A DNA stretch of 64,000 bases from Clusia tigrina. Taxonomy: Eukaryota; Arthropoda; Insecta; Diptera; Clusiidae. The notes beneath the pieces were generated by a model that searched no databases, was not told the DNA's origin, and worked only from the letters and a program-made list of their open reading frames with translations. Below, one piece after another: positions 24,801-35,654 of the stretch; position 1 is the stretch's first letter; each line of letters starts with the position of its first letter. Position numbers and translations under genes: made by a program. The DNA is taken from the NCBI GenBank assembly GCA_920105625.2, contig OV050033.1, forward strand, positions 128,649,821-128,713,820, written 5' to 3'.

Positions 24801-27800
24801 TACTGCAAAATTCTCAAGCCGCGCACATAATGGAAACAGCTCAGAGTTCTTTTGTTTATTTGCTTGTTTGTTGTTGTTCCAAAATGTATCAGTTTACTCA
24901 AATAAACAATCATCGCACCGCTTTGATTTCTCTTTGCTGACCTACCAAGAGAGTTGGCTGCAGAAATAATAAAATAATAAAATATTCCCCCTCAATATGA
25001 GTTACAGTGGGCTCCGCGTGAAGGTAGCCATCAATTAATTGTGAATAATGGTCCCAGTTAAAAATGTGTACAGCTAGTATAATTGGTAAGCCAAGAGTCC
25101 TATATAAATTCCATTAATACTCCAATACTAGGAGCCCCCAATGCCAAGATTGGCAGATAAGCGACTTTGATATTTCCATTGGTCCCTTTCACTCGAGCAA
25201 GGAATAATGACACGAATGGCAAGGAGAGCAGATGAAGGCTTTCGTGTTCACACGACCCCTGTCAAAGCTACTCTACTGTATGTATGTATGTGTTTAGATG
25301 CTTTGTATGTGCCAAGAACGACTGTGGGAACATTGCCTCTTCCATTGGTCACTTTTATACGACCACTCATTAATGGCACGTACGGCCAAGACAGCATAAG
25401 TCTCTGTTGCATATGTAATGTATATAGACTCTCTCTATGTGTATCTACATTTTATTTCATATTTTTCCAACCATCCCCACTGTAAATTGTGTGGCTAATC
25501 AATCAAGTAAATAATGTATCAATGGTCGCATATCTTCCGCCCACCCATGGAATTCTCAAAAGCGAAAAGCCGATTAAACCCACACACTTGCGCCGAAAGG
25601 GATCAATGTGCACACCCTAAAAGTTCACAATAGTCGACTTTTGTAATTGACTCTAGTGAACTTTGATACACAAAAATTCACCACAAAAGTTCACAATAGT
25701 CAAATTTAGAAGACTGATCGCTGCTATAGACAAGGAGATTGAGACTGGTATGTTGTGAATGGCATAAAATATGGACGCATGGCTAATTGAAGCAGGTGTT
25801 TTAAATTTACAATAAGCATGAACGGAGAAGAGAACCAAATAACCTTTAAATATGATTACAAATAGATTATTAATTTTATCTTTTTATTTACATATAATTA
25901 ATTGCAATAATTAATTATTATTGATTATTATTTATTTCCCTTCTTCTTTAATATACGTCAACCAAAATTGCTAAGATCAGTTTAAACGTTCATCCACTTT
26001 GGGGTCTAATATTTTCCCAATATATATAATATACTTTCTATTGGGTAAAAGAGTTTCATGTCCTTGTGCATAAAACATCCTTGAGCGATTCTCATATGAG
26101 ACATTTGGTACACTAAATAAAGCTGAAAAAATTTACAATAAGATCCTTGTTACCGCTTCACATATGACAAATTTGGACCATTAAATATAGCTACCAAAAT
26201 GTAGATTAACGGAGAAGTACTGATAATTTAGGTGGTGCATCTTCTATACAAAACGGCGCATCTCTTATGATGGCATGTAAAAAGGTCATTTCACTGAGCA
26301 GGATGAATATTAAACGAAGTTGAGTTGAAGAATGATGAGAAGAAGAAGAGTTATTCCATCACAGGAGTAATGATTTGACCCCGGTAACTATATAAATCGT
26401 TAACTTTTAATAGAGTGATTATAATTGACTCCAAGGACTAGCAACATGATAATATCGTATAGAAGATGATTGCATAACGAGTTATTCGATCACAGATCAC
26501 ATAATGAGTTATTCGATCACAGGAGTAATGATTTGACCCTTGTCACTATACAAATCTTTAATAAAACTATGAATGTCCGAATGGAATCCACAAACTAGCA
26601 ACAAAGGATTGTCCAATACGATAATATCGCATAGAAGATGATTACATAACGCGTTATTCAATCACAGATCACATGACAAGTTATGCGATCGATGACAGAA
26701 GTAATCATTGGACCCCGGTTAGTATAGAAATCTTTAATAAAACTATGAATGCGGAAATTAGAATTGATTCCAACACTTACGGAATATTTGATTCGGAAAT
26801 ATCGTTTGTGTTCGATAGATAGTTGAAAAATACGATATTTTCACGGTTGTTAGATTGGGAAGACAATAAAGTTATATAACGTTAGATAGATTTATTGAAG
26901 GCAGTTAAACACCGCGACCTAAAAGATCTATTGTGATGCCCCTATTGAAAAAGATGAGGATAGTATCATCTAGTCTAGTCTCATATAGATGTTCTGTCAA
27001 GTATATTTGCGACCGGAGTTCATGTATTTTGGAGGAATATATCACGTTACATGCGTATAATTATGTTATCACTAAATCTTCAGATGAGATTTTTTAAATG
27101 ATGACTCGAAAATCTTTCCAGAAGTCCCCAAATTACTTCCACAGAGAAAAACCCACATTTCTAGACAACAATTTTATGCTTTATAGCAGTCTTAAACCAG
27201 CTTGTGGAAAGAATGACCTTTCTACTGTCAAACCAGAAGTTTTCCAAAATGCAGGACAAAGTAAACAGGACTTTTTAAAAATATGTATTTCTAGTAAGTC
27301 CATCTATTGGCCATTTAAAGTTCAACCACTTCTCGTATTCGCCTGATTTACCACCGAGCGACTCTTCCCTTTTCGGAAAAATACATTTGCCGATGAAAGT
27401 AATACATTTTGTGGACGTAGAAGCCATTCAAAAGGCTTGTAACGATATACTGAAGGATATCCCATTATCCTGAAGAAGAGTTCACGATCCAGCAAAGCGA
27501 CCTATTGAGTCGGAAGGGAACTATTTTTATTAAAATAAATTAGCTCACTTTTAAAAAGTCATGTTTACTTTGGGATCCAGCTTGTATGTTTACTATAATA
27601 ATTAATTAATATAAATACTGTAATTAGAATTAGAATACAATATATAATATAATTAGAATTAGAATACAATACATAATATAGTATAAGAACCAGCTGCCAA
27701 AAGTGGTAAAACCTCCCTATATGCACTTAACAAGCTTTATATTTCATTCTCTCTACTGTCAAACCAGAAGTTTCTGGCTTTACAATCAACCTCCCCCACC

Positions 27801-30800
27801 CCCAGTCTCACACACATACACACACAAATACCTATAAAACTGCTGGGGCTCTCTAGGTGCAAAACCTTTGAGTTATTTCGACATATCAGACAGATTCCAA
27901 AATATGTCATATCCAAGTTGTCTAAAGTTATTCCACTGCTTACACGGTGTAAACTTAAATATCGAAGCCACGTATCGCGTTGCTAACATAACACGTGTCG
28001 CTTTGGCAGCTGCATCACGATTTCTCTCACTGGGGCTTAAGGGTTGATCAACAATCGATTTTTGACTGACTATTGTGAACGCTGCCACACCAGCAAACAA
28101 CAGTCACAGTAATCCATCGCCCAATTATAACAGTGAGTGAATGAGCAATTAGTGCTGGCCTCCATGCCAGTAGTCCCCCTCATTTAACTGTGTGAGCACA
28201 TTGCAGTGATATCAGAATCGCTTGTTAAGGAATTAGGAACAATAATCTTACAATATACCAAATGGGGGTGGGACTGGGTTGGCGTTTGTATTGCTATTTT
28301 GACATATGGAGAGAGGCGTGTCAGTCTATTTCGCTATGGGCGGTGATACTTCGTACATAGATAGTGATTCATAATTGGTATAGAAACTCCCCTCAAAGTG
28401 AAGATACGACATTTTTAGAGAATTAGATAATTAGATTTGTAGAGAATAATAAAAGAAACTGCGTTTTAACAATGAAATGGAAGCACATAAATCCTCAAGG
28501 ACCCAAAAAAATATGGTAAACTTATGAAGAAAAACACAATTATAGTACAAAAGTCCAAACTTTCCTGTTGGGAAACCGATACATACCAGTGATGACGTCA
28601 TCAGCGTGGTAAAGGGATATTATGAGGCCTTGATGCAATGAAGAATGAAATGATCTACCGATTGATCACTTAGTGAGTGAGCCCCAGAAGCCACAGCAAG
28701 GAATGAGAGGATGCATTTAGTTGAATTGAAAATATGGCGAAACATAAATTGGTCTGAGACATTTGATTGATTTGAGATCGTCCATAAAAATAACCTTCGA
28801 ATAATTATGATTGAAGAATCAAACTAAGTAACTAATATAAGCGGAGTTATTGTTTTTGAAGTGACATCATGTTTGTGTCAACGGTACAAAAATGAGCATC
28901 GAACAAAGAGCTAATAGTAAGTTTTGTTTTAAACTTCGTAAAACTTTTACCCAAACCTTTCAATTGATTAATGAAGTTTATAGTGAAGAAAGTTTGTCCC
29001 GTGGATGAGCTCTTGATTGGTATATACTCGGTTTAAAAACGCGATCGTTAGGAGATAAATAATGACAAGAAAAAATCTTGGCCACGAGAACTCCGAGATT
29101 CCATCAAAGATCATTCTGCCCCATCAAAGATAAGTCTGCCTCATCAAAGATCAGTCTGTCTCATCAAAGAGTAGTCTTTCTCATCAAATATCAGTCTGTG
29201 TCATCAAAGAGCAGTCTTTCTCATCAAAGATCAGTCTGTCTGTGCAATATCCGGTGGCTTCTTTGGCTTTTGGTTAAGAAAGCGTTTTGTGGAAGTAAAA
29301 AAAGGCTTGTGACGATACTCTGAAGGACATACCAGCTGGCGATCTAAAATATTCAATTCAACACGCTTTCAGACTGTGCTGCATTTAGTCGGAAGGGAAC
29401 TAATTTGAATAAAATAAATTTTTTTTTTTTATAAAATAGATCGATTTTGGCCAATTTTTTTTTTCTTATTATTAGAAAGTTCTGTTTTCCTTGTAATCTA
29501 CCTTGTAAAAGATAGATATGCATCCTTATTTTTTGTTTAGCTTTTAACGTGTGTTTTTGTCATGTTTGAAGCTTTCACTGTCCTGCAGCTTTTTTATATA
29601 GGTTATGGCGCCCTCCGTAGTCTAATGCTAAGCATGCTAGACTCATACTCGGGGGACGCACGTTCGTGTCCTGCTCTGGACACGATCTCAAAATATGATT
29701 CTTTCTTTCTAAACCTATTTCTCTTCGAGTAGAAAGCCACAGTAGCTAGTAAGTAGATAGGTACGAGTGGCAGCTTAGTTTACCAAAAGCATACTTGAGC
29801 ACACTTAATGGCCGGTTATGCTACCATGGTGGCACCGTTCAAGCACTGACTAAAAGTCTCTTACTTAAAGATGGTGATAGTCAGCGCAAGGACAGCGCCA
29901 GTAGCTAGTCCTCATTCCCCTAAACCCTTGCATACATAATTCATTATGGTGAAAAGATAGTGGTCAACGAGATTTTAAAGTAATCGTTGATGACTCCATA
30001 TCCTCGATGATATTTCGAAATTCTAGATGCTATTTCGAAATCCTCGATGCTATTCCGCAATCCTCGATGATATTCCGAAACCCCCCAACAACAAAGAACA
30101 ATTTTAAATGGGAGCAACAAAGAAAACACAAGTTCCGCAAGAGAAAAACAAATTTCACAAAAAAGGCCACAACAACAAAATTAGCTATCATTTTATGTGA
30201 GTGCCAAAATGAATAAGGGAGAATCAATAAATACATAAAAAATTATCCAAACATCCCGCTCAAATATTAACAATTTAAAAATATAATATATTCCGATTTT
30301 GAAGAGTTATGTTGCAGGACGGCGTCACGGAATGTAAAATTTCCACCACAAAAATCAATTTTCGCAAAAAAAATTTATAAAATTTACGAATTAAAAAAGC
30401 ACCAACTACAACAGCAACAATGCTACACTAACAACAACAGCATCAGAGCTATAAACGAAAATACAAGAGAAGAGGCGATGTATACATACGGCAAAAACTA
30501 CAATAAGACGACAACAACACCACCACCATCGCCAACAACAACAGCGCCACCACCGAGAGGAAGAAGAAGAGTAGTAACATATGTATATAAATGGCACGTA
30601 ATTATAGTATACATTGCATATGTACACATATCTTGACTCTATTTTCTCTCACATACCGACAAAAAAGAATAAATAAATAATAATTAATTGTAAATATATA
30701 AAAAAAATTGTTTTCTTTTAGCTTTATTTAGCAAATTAAAAAAACATTAAATAAAAAATATGCATAAAATAATTAAAATGCAAAGAGCAAAAAAAAAGCT

Positions 30801-31906
30801 TTTTACATATAAAGAAGTTTTCCTTCTTTTGCTTTTGTAATTAATCGCAATTAAATATAATTAAAATAAAATTAAGCAAACCGAAACAAATACAAACTAA
30901 ATTAAATTAAAATTCCGAGCAAACTAAAAAAGAAAAATTAATAATTAAAATTAAAGCATGCACAAACACAGGAAAAAAATATATAAAAACCTTTTCCTTA
31001 TTTCATTTCTTTTGCAAAGCTTACATTTTTATCAGTAGCTGTAGCAGAGACACCAGCAGCAGCGGCAGCGCCACACACATCGTCATCGACAGCAGCGAGA
31101 GCATTTGTAGTGGTGGTAGTAACAACAAGTGGAGCTCTGCTGCTGCTGCTAGTGCTGTTGCTATCGTGAATGATTTTACTGCTAGTGTTGTTGTGTTTGC
31201 TGTTGTTGTTGTTGTTGTTGGTGTTACTGTTATGCGTCGTTGTTGCGCCATCATCCTCACTGGAATTTTCTTTTTTGGTTTGCATTTCCAACATTTTATC
31301 ATCGTTTTCCAATTTAACAACCACCAACAAAGCGGCCGCTGCAGCATCTGCCGCATCCACTACCCCAACAAACTGGTGAGCATCATTTTGAGCTGTTTGC
31401 TTGCTTGTGGCGTTGATGGTGTCAGCGCCAGCGACAGCGACATCGACGCAAACTGCGGCGCTGCTGCTGTCAACTGGCTGGCCTTGAACGCCATCGTTGT
31501 CGCTGTCGTTAACGTCTGCAAGCAATTCTTTAATATTCTCTTCTAGGTTTTTGGTTAGTTCGTTGCCGCTGGTGCTGGTGGCATTGGTAGTATCGTTGCT
31601 AATCTCTTCGTTGATGATCAAGGGTTTGTTTTCTTCCTCCTCCTGCTGCTGCTGCTGTTCATGTTGTTCTAGTTCTAGCTGAGGTGAGGTTAAACCTGCT
31701 TTGGCATGCGATTGTTTTCTATCCTTATCTTTGCAGGCAAATTGATTATTCGCCAAATTACGCCACTTTAATGTTTTATCCTCGGCCAAATCTAGATTCA
31801 ATAACGAGTCACCCTCTTCGGTGCTAGTGCCACAGTCAGCATTGAAGGTTGACGCCATGCTATTTAGCAAATCCATCTTCAACTCAGTTGTTATGGAACT
31901 GTTCAT
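12827..31906 (-). CDS. G9a: G9a/EHMT histone H3 lysine-9 methyltransferase
   Basis: Coding exons in transcript order: 31906-31025, 24686-24147, 22969-21458, 21400-21174, 20750-20377, 17731-17493, 16352-16162, 15447-15286, 15205-14792, 14716-14578, 14514-14141, 13055-12827. Every junction is GT-AG and in phase; the total is 5283 nt (1760 residues plus stop), somewhat longer than Drosophila G9a. Exon 1 is acidic with Gln, Asn and Ala runs. AT-hook-like KRGRGRAKK (exon 2) and KKRGRKAK (exon 3) follow. Exons 3-4 carry the EHMT cysteine-rich region ([18 protein letters not shown]). Exons 5-9 encode ankyrin repeats ([23 protein letters not shown]), known in the family to read methylated H3K9. Exons 9-10 hold pre-SET cysteines (CSCLDG, CQCTG, CGCNK), exon 11 the SET domain ([12 protein letters not shown]), and exons 11-12 the catalytic [10 protein letters not shown] plus post-SET CKC. 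All key motifs are intact, so it should be an active nuclear enzyme transferring methyl groups to H3K9. Confidence 0.95.
13189..13619. repeat. 24 bp minisatellite with 96 bp higher-order unit
   Basis: Eighteen consecutive units were counted by eye: seventeen of 24 bp and one of 23 bp, exactly filling 431 bp. Four unit types recur in fixed order, recognisable by starts such as tcctagagataagg, tcctagaga(g/c)aagg, tgttacagagaacg and tcctagatacaagg, giving a 96 bp higher-order repeat. It lies in the last G9a intron (13056-14140), between the SET and post-SET exons. Because 24 and 96 are multiples of 3, long frames stay open on both strands; these are artefacts. Confidence 0.92.
13664..13906 (-). 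pseudogene. LINE ORF2 C-terminal fragment in G9a intron 11
   Basis: An 80-residue minus-strand frame contains [18 protein letters not shown], close to the CxxC...H...C cluster near the C-terminus of R1/jockey-type LINE ORF2 (family pattern C..C.E.D.AEH..F.C). It is in the same orientation as G9a, between the post-SET and SET exons. No flanking LINE parts are readable. Confidence 0.45.
15448..16161. repeat. G9a intron 7 degenerate simple repeats
   Basis: The part at 15520-15800 repeats gttaatttgtaatc/gttactttg every 12-20 bp. The part at 15950-16120 repeats ccagtaccagagtaac-type units. Both are imperfect tandem expansions between two ankyrin exons. No coding content. Confidence 0.65.
16400..17470. 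repeat. 1 kb pyrimidine-rich tetranucleotide repeat
   Basis: G9a intron 6 consists largely of degenerate ccat, ctat and ctct motifs on the plus strand (for example atccatccatcaa near 16706, tatctatctatttat near 17083). Several apparent Ser/Ile/Pro-rich frames (16510-16920, 16617-16898, 17148-17414) are products of this composition, not genes. On the G9a transcript it is purine-rich. Confidence 0.8.
18040..18900. repeat. AT satellite-like array, ~19-20 bp unit
   Basis: Roughly forty diverged copies of tattaatatttatgttat(g) fill about 860 bp of G9a intron 5. Copies differ by small indels and a/g changes. The array is nearly pure A/T except for one G per unit. Confidence 0.85.
18901..20376. other. 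AT-rich remainder of G9a intron 5
   Basis: Very AT-rich intronic DNA with homopolymeric T runs and scattered taataat microsatellites (19220-19262, 20140-20215). At 20141-20196 aataataatag and ctattattatta form a small inverted repeat. No gene was seen. Confidence 0.5.
23080..23720. repeat. Diverged 25-35 bp repeats in G9a intron 2
   Basis: The phrase (g)tgagtattc with cctatggga or cattg(g)aca recurs about twenty times (for example 23108, 23230, 23308, 23420, 23585, 23632). Spacing is irregular, so this is an old decayed minisatellite. Frames through it are not genes. Confidence 0.7.
24687..26330. other. G9a intron 1, 3' part
   Basis: No gene was recognised. A short duplicated phrase, aagttcacaatagtc, occurs near 25620 and 25687. 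The rest is unremarkable AT-rich intron. Confidence 0.45.
26340..26780. repeat. Three diverged ~165 bp direct repeats
   Basis: The phrase gagttattc.atcacaggagtaatgatttgaccc is found near 26349, 26501 and (diverged) 26680, each followed by a ctata.aaatctttaa segment. Copies 2 and 3 also share aataaaactatgaatg. The spacing is about 158-176 bp. It lies inside G9a intron 1. Confidence 0.7.
27290..27560 (+). mobile_element. mariner-type transposase C-terminal relic (A)
   Basis: From 27336 the plus frame reads YSPDLPPSD, matching the family motif with the third catalytic Asp of mariner transposases (SPDLAPSD). It continues through [26 protein letters not shown] and LKDIP to a stop. A frame change then leads to a readable SRKGTIF end. 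No intact N-terminus is recognisable upstream, so it is a truncated relic inside G9a intron 1. Confidence 0.7.
28860..29415 (+). mobile_element. mariner-type relic (B), centre replaced by minisatellite
   Basis: An ATG at 28892 opens [17 protein letters not shown] then [20 protein letters not shown], the N-terminal helix-turn-helix of mariner transposases. It stops near 29009. After the 20 bp repeats at about 29094-29245 comes a transposase C-terminal piece ([12 protein letters not shown] in one frame, VGRELI in another) ending near 29410. It shares ggcttgtgacgata.tctgaaggacat with relic A. The catalytic core is missing. Confidence 0.7.
29094..29245. repeat. 20 bp minisatellite inside mariner relic B
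   Basis: About seven units of the form catcaaagatcagtctgtct, with variants gagtagtctttct and gataagtctgcct, run head to tail. They occupy the place where the transposase catalytic domain should be. Confidence 0.85.
29600..29940 (+). mobile_element. Possible tRNA-derived SINE
   Basis: The segment 29607-29680 resembles a tRNA. An A-box-like gtagtctaatgcta lies at 29617-29630. A B-box-like cgttcgtgtcc lies at 29661-29671 (9 of 11 matches to GGTTCGANTCC by eye), about 30 nt further on, and a ctcatac loop sits between them. Stem pairing is too weak for a working tRNA. An unrelated body of about 250 bp follows. The right end is not defined. Confidence 0.5.
30003..30085. repeat. Short tandem repeat, 24 bp unit
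   Basis: Four copies of (tcctcgatgatatt(t/c)cgaaa)-like units, with gatgctatt variants, lie head to tail in G9a intron 1, near its 5' end. Confidence 0.7.
30090..31024. other. 5' part of G9a intron 1
   Basis: A-rich and CAA-rich on the plus strand (30400-30560 holds acaacaac and caccacc runs), then AT-rich. The G9a exon 1 donor (minus-strand GTAAGC) is at 31024-31019. No other gene. Confidence 0.5.
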
Positions 31907-33030
31907 TGTCTATTGGTGTAGTAAACTAAGAATGTATTTTTGTTTTTCTTTAGTTACTCACTAAGGAAATTATAATATAACCAAAGTTTCGATGAGACTC
32001 TGGAGCTACTAATCGTAAGTGCCTCCTCCCCCAGTTATGCTCTGCGAATCTGCTATGGCGAATGTTTGACGTCAATTATAATTACGAGCAGCTGCGGCTG
32101 ACTGTGGAGCACAAGGCAAGCAGACAATTTCAGCCATTTAATAATTTCGTTAATAATCTTTTTTTCTCTTATAAACTTTTTTGGTGTATTTTTGTTAAAA
32201 CTTTAAGCAGCAACTTCTTACCTTGAAATGGAAATATTCCAAATAGCAAAATAATTTACTGGAAGCTGCTATTTACCACGAAATAACACTAAACGACACA
32301 ATTAACTATTAAAATCTTATGTTTTAATTTCTCACTTATTTACAAATTCCACATAAAATTACTTATATATTATCTCTTTTTTTTCCAACGATTTCAGCGA
32401 TTAGCTCACATGCCTTTTGCAATTCAACTTTTTTTCCAATTCACAATTTTCTATACAATTTTTTTTCTTGCTTGATTGTTTTAGTCACTTTGCATACACC
32501 GCGACTTCAACTATTATTATGTCCGCATACGTTTGACAAATTTTTCACTTTACATTTATTTACATGCAGCTACGTGCCACTAATTTGTTGAAATTAATTT
32601 TAGCATAATTTCTTTTCTTAAATTTTACATAAAAGTTTTCTAGATTTTCAAGCAGCGCCTCCTCACATCCACACGCAGCCACACTTCACTTCTTCAATGA
32701 AAAATTATTGGTCTCTGCTCTTGTCAGTCAGTCACCGTCTCTGGTCGTGTTTTTTTCGTTGCTGCTGCTGCTGCACTGTTTCAGGCAGTTGCTGGCACTT
32801 TGGGCCGATTATCGCGTTCGCTCTCTCACTTCTTTCCACTACGATTCCAATATGTATTTGCGCGCTCTCGCCAAACACTGAAAACTTCATTTTTTTGTTT
32901 TCTTTGTGTTTTGTTTTTGACAATTGGTGTAATTTGCTTTGCTCCTTTCATGTAATTAAAACACGTTCGCCCGCCTCTGAGCACTAAACTCACGCAAATC
33001 GCGGGCCAGTACAACAGCACTCTCACGGAA
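31907..33030 (-). promoter_or_regulatory. G9a 5' leader and promoter region (proposed)
   Basis: This lies directly upstream of the G9a start codon on the minus strand. A CAG-rich stretch at about 32755-32790 and purine/pyrimidine-rich DNA around 32640-32900 are typical of fly 5' leaders. I see no convincing TATA, initiator-DPE pair or splice pair, so the start site is unresolved. Confidence 0.35.
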
Positions 33031-33715
33031 ATGCAGATTAATTAAATGGCACTGCTTTGTTGGTATTTTGCGTATTAAACTGAAATTTGTTATTTATTTG
33101 TTTATGGCAATAATTGCTTCCTTCTGTGGCTTTCTTTGCTTTTCATGTCACAGCGGTTCTTGTCACATTTGCACTGGTTCGCTTGTGAGCCGTTTTCCAA
33201 TAATTAAATACAACAACAACAGGCGAGTACAGTGTTGCATGGGTTAATTACAATTAAAGGCAACAAATTGGAAAGAAAGAGTTAATGATGCAAACAAAAT
33301 TTCAAAGTAATTTATAATATACGGAGTAAGTAAACACATATTATTTAATAAGTAAAATTAATTAAAATTTTATTTAATTATTTGTTCTAATTATTTTTAT
33401 TACACTCCGGCAGACAACTAATGTTTTTGCATGTTTGCAAGCAACACTCAACAAAATATTTGCTTGAAAACTAGATGGCAATGCTGAGGCAGTTTGAAAA
33501 GGTTTGCGTACGAAATAAGTATGGTGGCGACCAGCGGTGAGTAGAGACATTGCGACTATGGTGGATAAGCGAAGGTGTACAAATTTATTTTATTAATTCA
33601 AGATATATATATAACAATTTATTTAAATAAAATAGAGTTTTATGTATATGCATATGCATATGTATATACATAATGATAATTGTATGGATATGTATATGTG
33701 TATAACTATGTGTTT
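33031..33715. other. Intergenic spacer upstream of G9a
   Basis: AT-rich with no coding content. A tat/cat-type simple repeat occupies about 33640-33700. Confidence 0.4.
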
Positions 33716-33719
33716 TTTT

Positions 33720-35650
33720 TTTGCTGTGGCCAAGGGGGTTAATCTTCTGAAGTTACTTTCAGTCCATGCTGAGCGTATATACGATTCACTCATAAATTAG
33801 AAAGCTATTTGTGCCTACGTACTAAACCACCCCCTATTCGCACTCTATCCTGTACTCCCGTCGGTATTTGCCAACTAAGGTATTGCTTCGCCGGACAGGT
33901 CTGTTCAATTCATAATTGTTCTTGTTATTGATCGAGCTAGTTGCTTGTCCGCCGTAGCCTTGTCATAATCTGCACAACCATCCTATTGGCTTCTTCCCAT
34001 GCCTCCTCCGAGCTGAGCATAAACTGTATCTATCCGGTCGGGGTTAAGGGGCTCCGCATCAATATTTCGGGGTGGTGACGTTGCATTGCAAACCTTACAC
34101 ACTCCAAAAGCACGTGCCCCGCAGCCTCATTTTCATTGGCGCAATATAAACAGTGGGGATCCTCCACGTGCTAGTAATTCCTAAAACACCCATGTCCCGA
34201 CATGAGTTACGTCAGATAGTAGTTCATGTCACCATGTCTCCTCGTTGTCCATGCTCCAGCGCCCTTTTGACAAGTTATCCCCTCTGTGCTGCCATTCCAC
34301 GATGCGTTCTTCGTCGATTTTCCCTGCGGATCATATCGCTGAAAATAACAGGCTGTGAGAGCACTGCTGTTTTTAACACTAAATTAGGTATTCTATCCAA
34401 GCCAGGACACTTTTGGTACTTTATTCTTTTTGCCGCACTTATTACCTCATCTATGGTGACTTCTGCGATTTTTTCCTGGCTAGAGTCATAACTCCGGTAT
34501 AGCTCTGGGACTTCTTGCGCTGGGAACAAGGTTGAGACGATGTTCGCCATGATGATGGGGCATACTGCGGTGATTGCTGCTCCATTGTTCAAACGCTTCA
34601 ATACTATTTTATAAGCCATTCCCTAGGGGTTATTGTCAATATCCTCCATAAGTGCTTTAAATCCACTACTCTTTGCAGCCGAGATTGCTTTCCTGAATTC
34701 TTTCCATTTCAATTTGTAGCTCTGCTGTAGTTGCTGGAAGTGAGGGTTTCCCTTTGCTCTCTGTTGTAGTCTTCTTAGCTTTATGCAATCTTTCCTCAGG
34801 GCAGCCATGCTATTATTCCACCAATAAACAGGTTTTCTGCCAGCCCCATGTTTTTTCCTCGGCATTACTGCAACACAAATATTTTTCAGACTCCCTATGA
34901 CATGCCTCGTCTGTTCTGTAATCAGCATGTTGTCTGCCCCCGTTTCTATTGCGGTTTGCTCGATGAGACTTTGCGCACATTCGCAGTGGTTGAGGTTTAT
35001 CTGTATGCACTTCAACATACTTTCTTACCTTAACCCGTATTGCTTTCTTATAAGCTGGGCATTTAAATCTGCCTGTCGCGTGGTCATTTCCGCTTTTAAT
35101 ATCGCACAGAGAGCATTTTTGTGGAGCTTTGCAGTCTCTCGCCACATGTCCCTTTTTTCCACACCTAAGGCACTCAGAGTTCCTTGTCTCCGGCCTTTCC
35201 CTCCTCAGACTATGTTGTCCTTCTCACCTTTTGGTTGTGGCGATGTCTGCACCATTTTCAACGGTTTATTTGTTGCTGATACGCCGTCTCGGCGATGGTT
35301 CTACTCTTCTTTGTGTAGTTGAGCGATATTAGAACACAGCTCTCTCATTTGTTGGTTGACGTGTCGCTGTGAGCTTATCATGGATATTAGTTCCCTGATT
35401 TTACCTCCAAGTAGTTCAAAGGAGTCCATAGTTCCCTTGTTGCCCGATAAAGTCTCCTGGTTTGCAGCTATTCTCTCTATCAGAGATGCTACTGTTATCT
35501 GCTGGCCGCCCTTCGGTGTTTTGGTGGCCTTAGAATCATAACTAACTGTAGGTTCTTCTACCTCTATAGCTGGCGGTGGTGAGCTTGCTCTAATTCCTCC
35601 ACGGTGAGTCTGTTGTGCTGATCGAGGGATGCGCTTGCTTGTCATGAATG
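33720..35650 (-). mobile_element. R1/jockey-type LINE, internally deleted
   Basis: Reading the minus strand from 35645, an ORF1 N-terminal piece is followed by a zinc-knuckle-like region (CKAPQKCSLCDIK, then FKCPAYK) at about 35145-35030. ORF2 then starts near 35018 (LKCIQINLNHCECAQSLIEQ, the start of the endonuclease domain). Most of the endonuclease is missing. The linker (PVYWWNNSM, KCPGLDRIPN) leads into the start of RT, and the RT core is also missing. The C-terminal zinc cluster CLYCANENEAAGHVLLEC is near 34155-34100. Stops and two large deletions make it inactive. Confidence 0.75.
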
Positions 35651-35654
35651 GACT

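Noticed and set aside
29094..29245. CRISPR-like repeat array
   Set aside because: Units are contiguous without spacers, in a eukaryotic intron; it is a minisatellite.
29607..29680. Functional tRNA gene
   Set aside because: A/B-box-like motifs exist, but acceptor and anticodon stems do not pair well; a SINE head or tRNA pseudogene is more likely.
31166..31682. Hydrophobic plus-strand frames
   Set aside because: They are antisense to the Gln/Asn/Ser-rich G9a exon 1.
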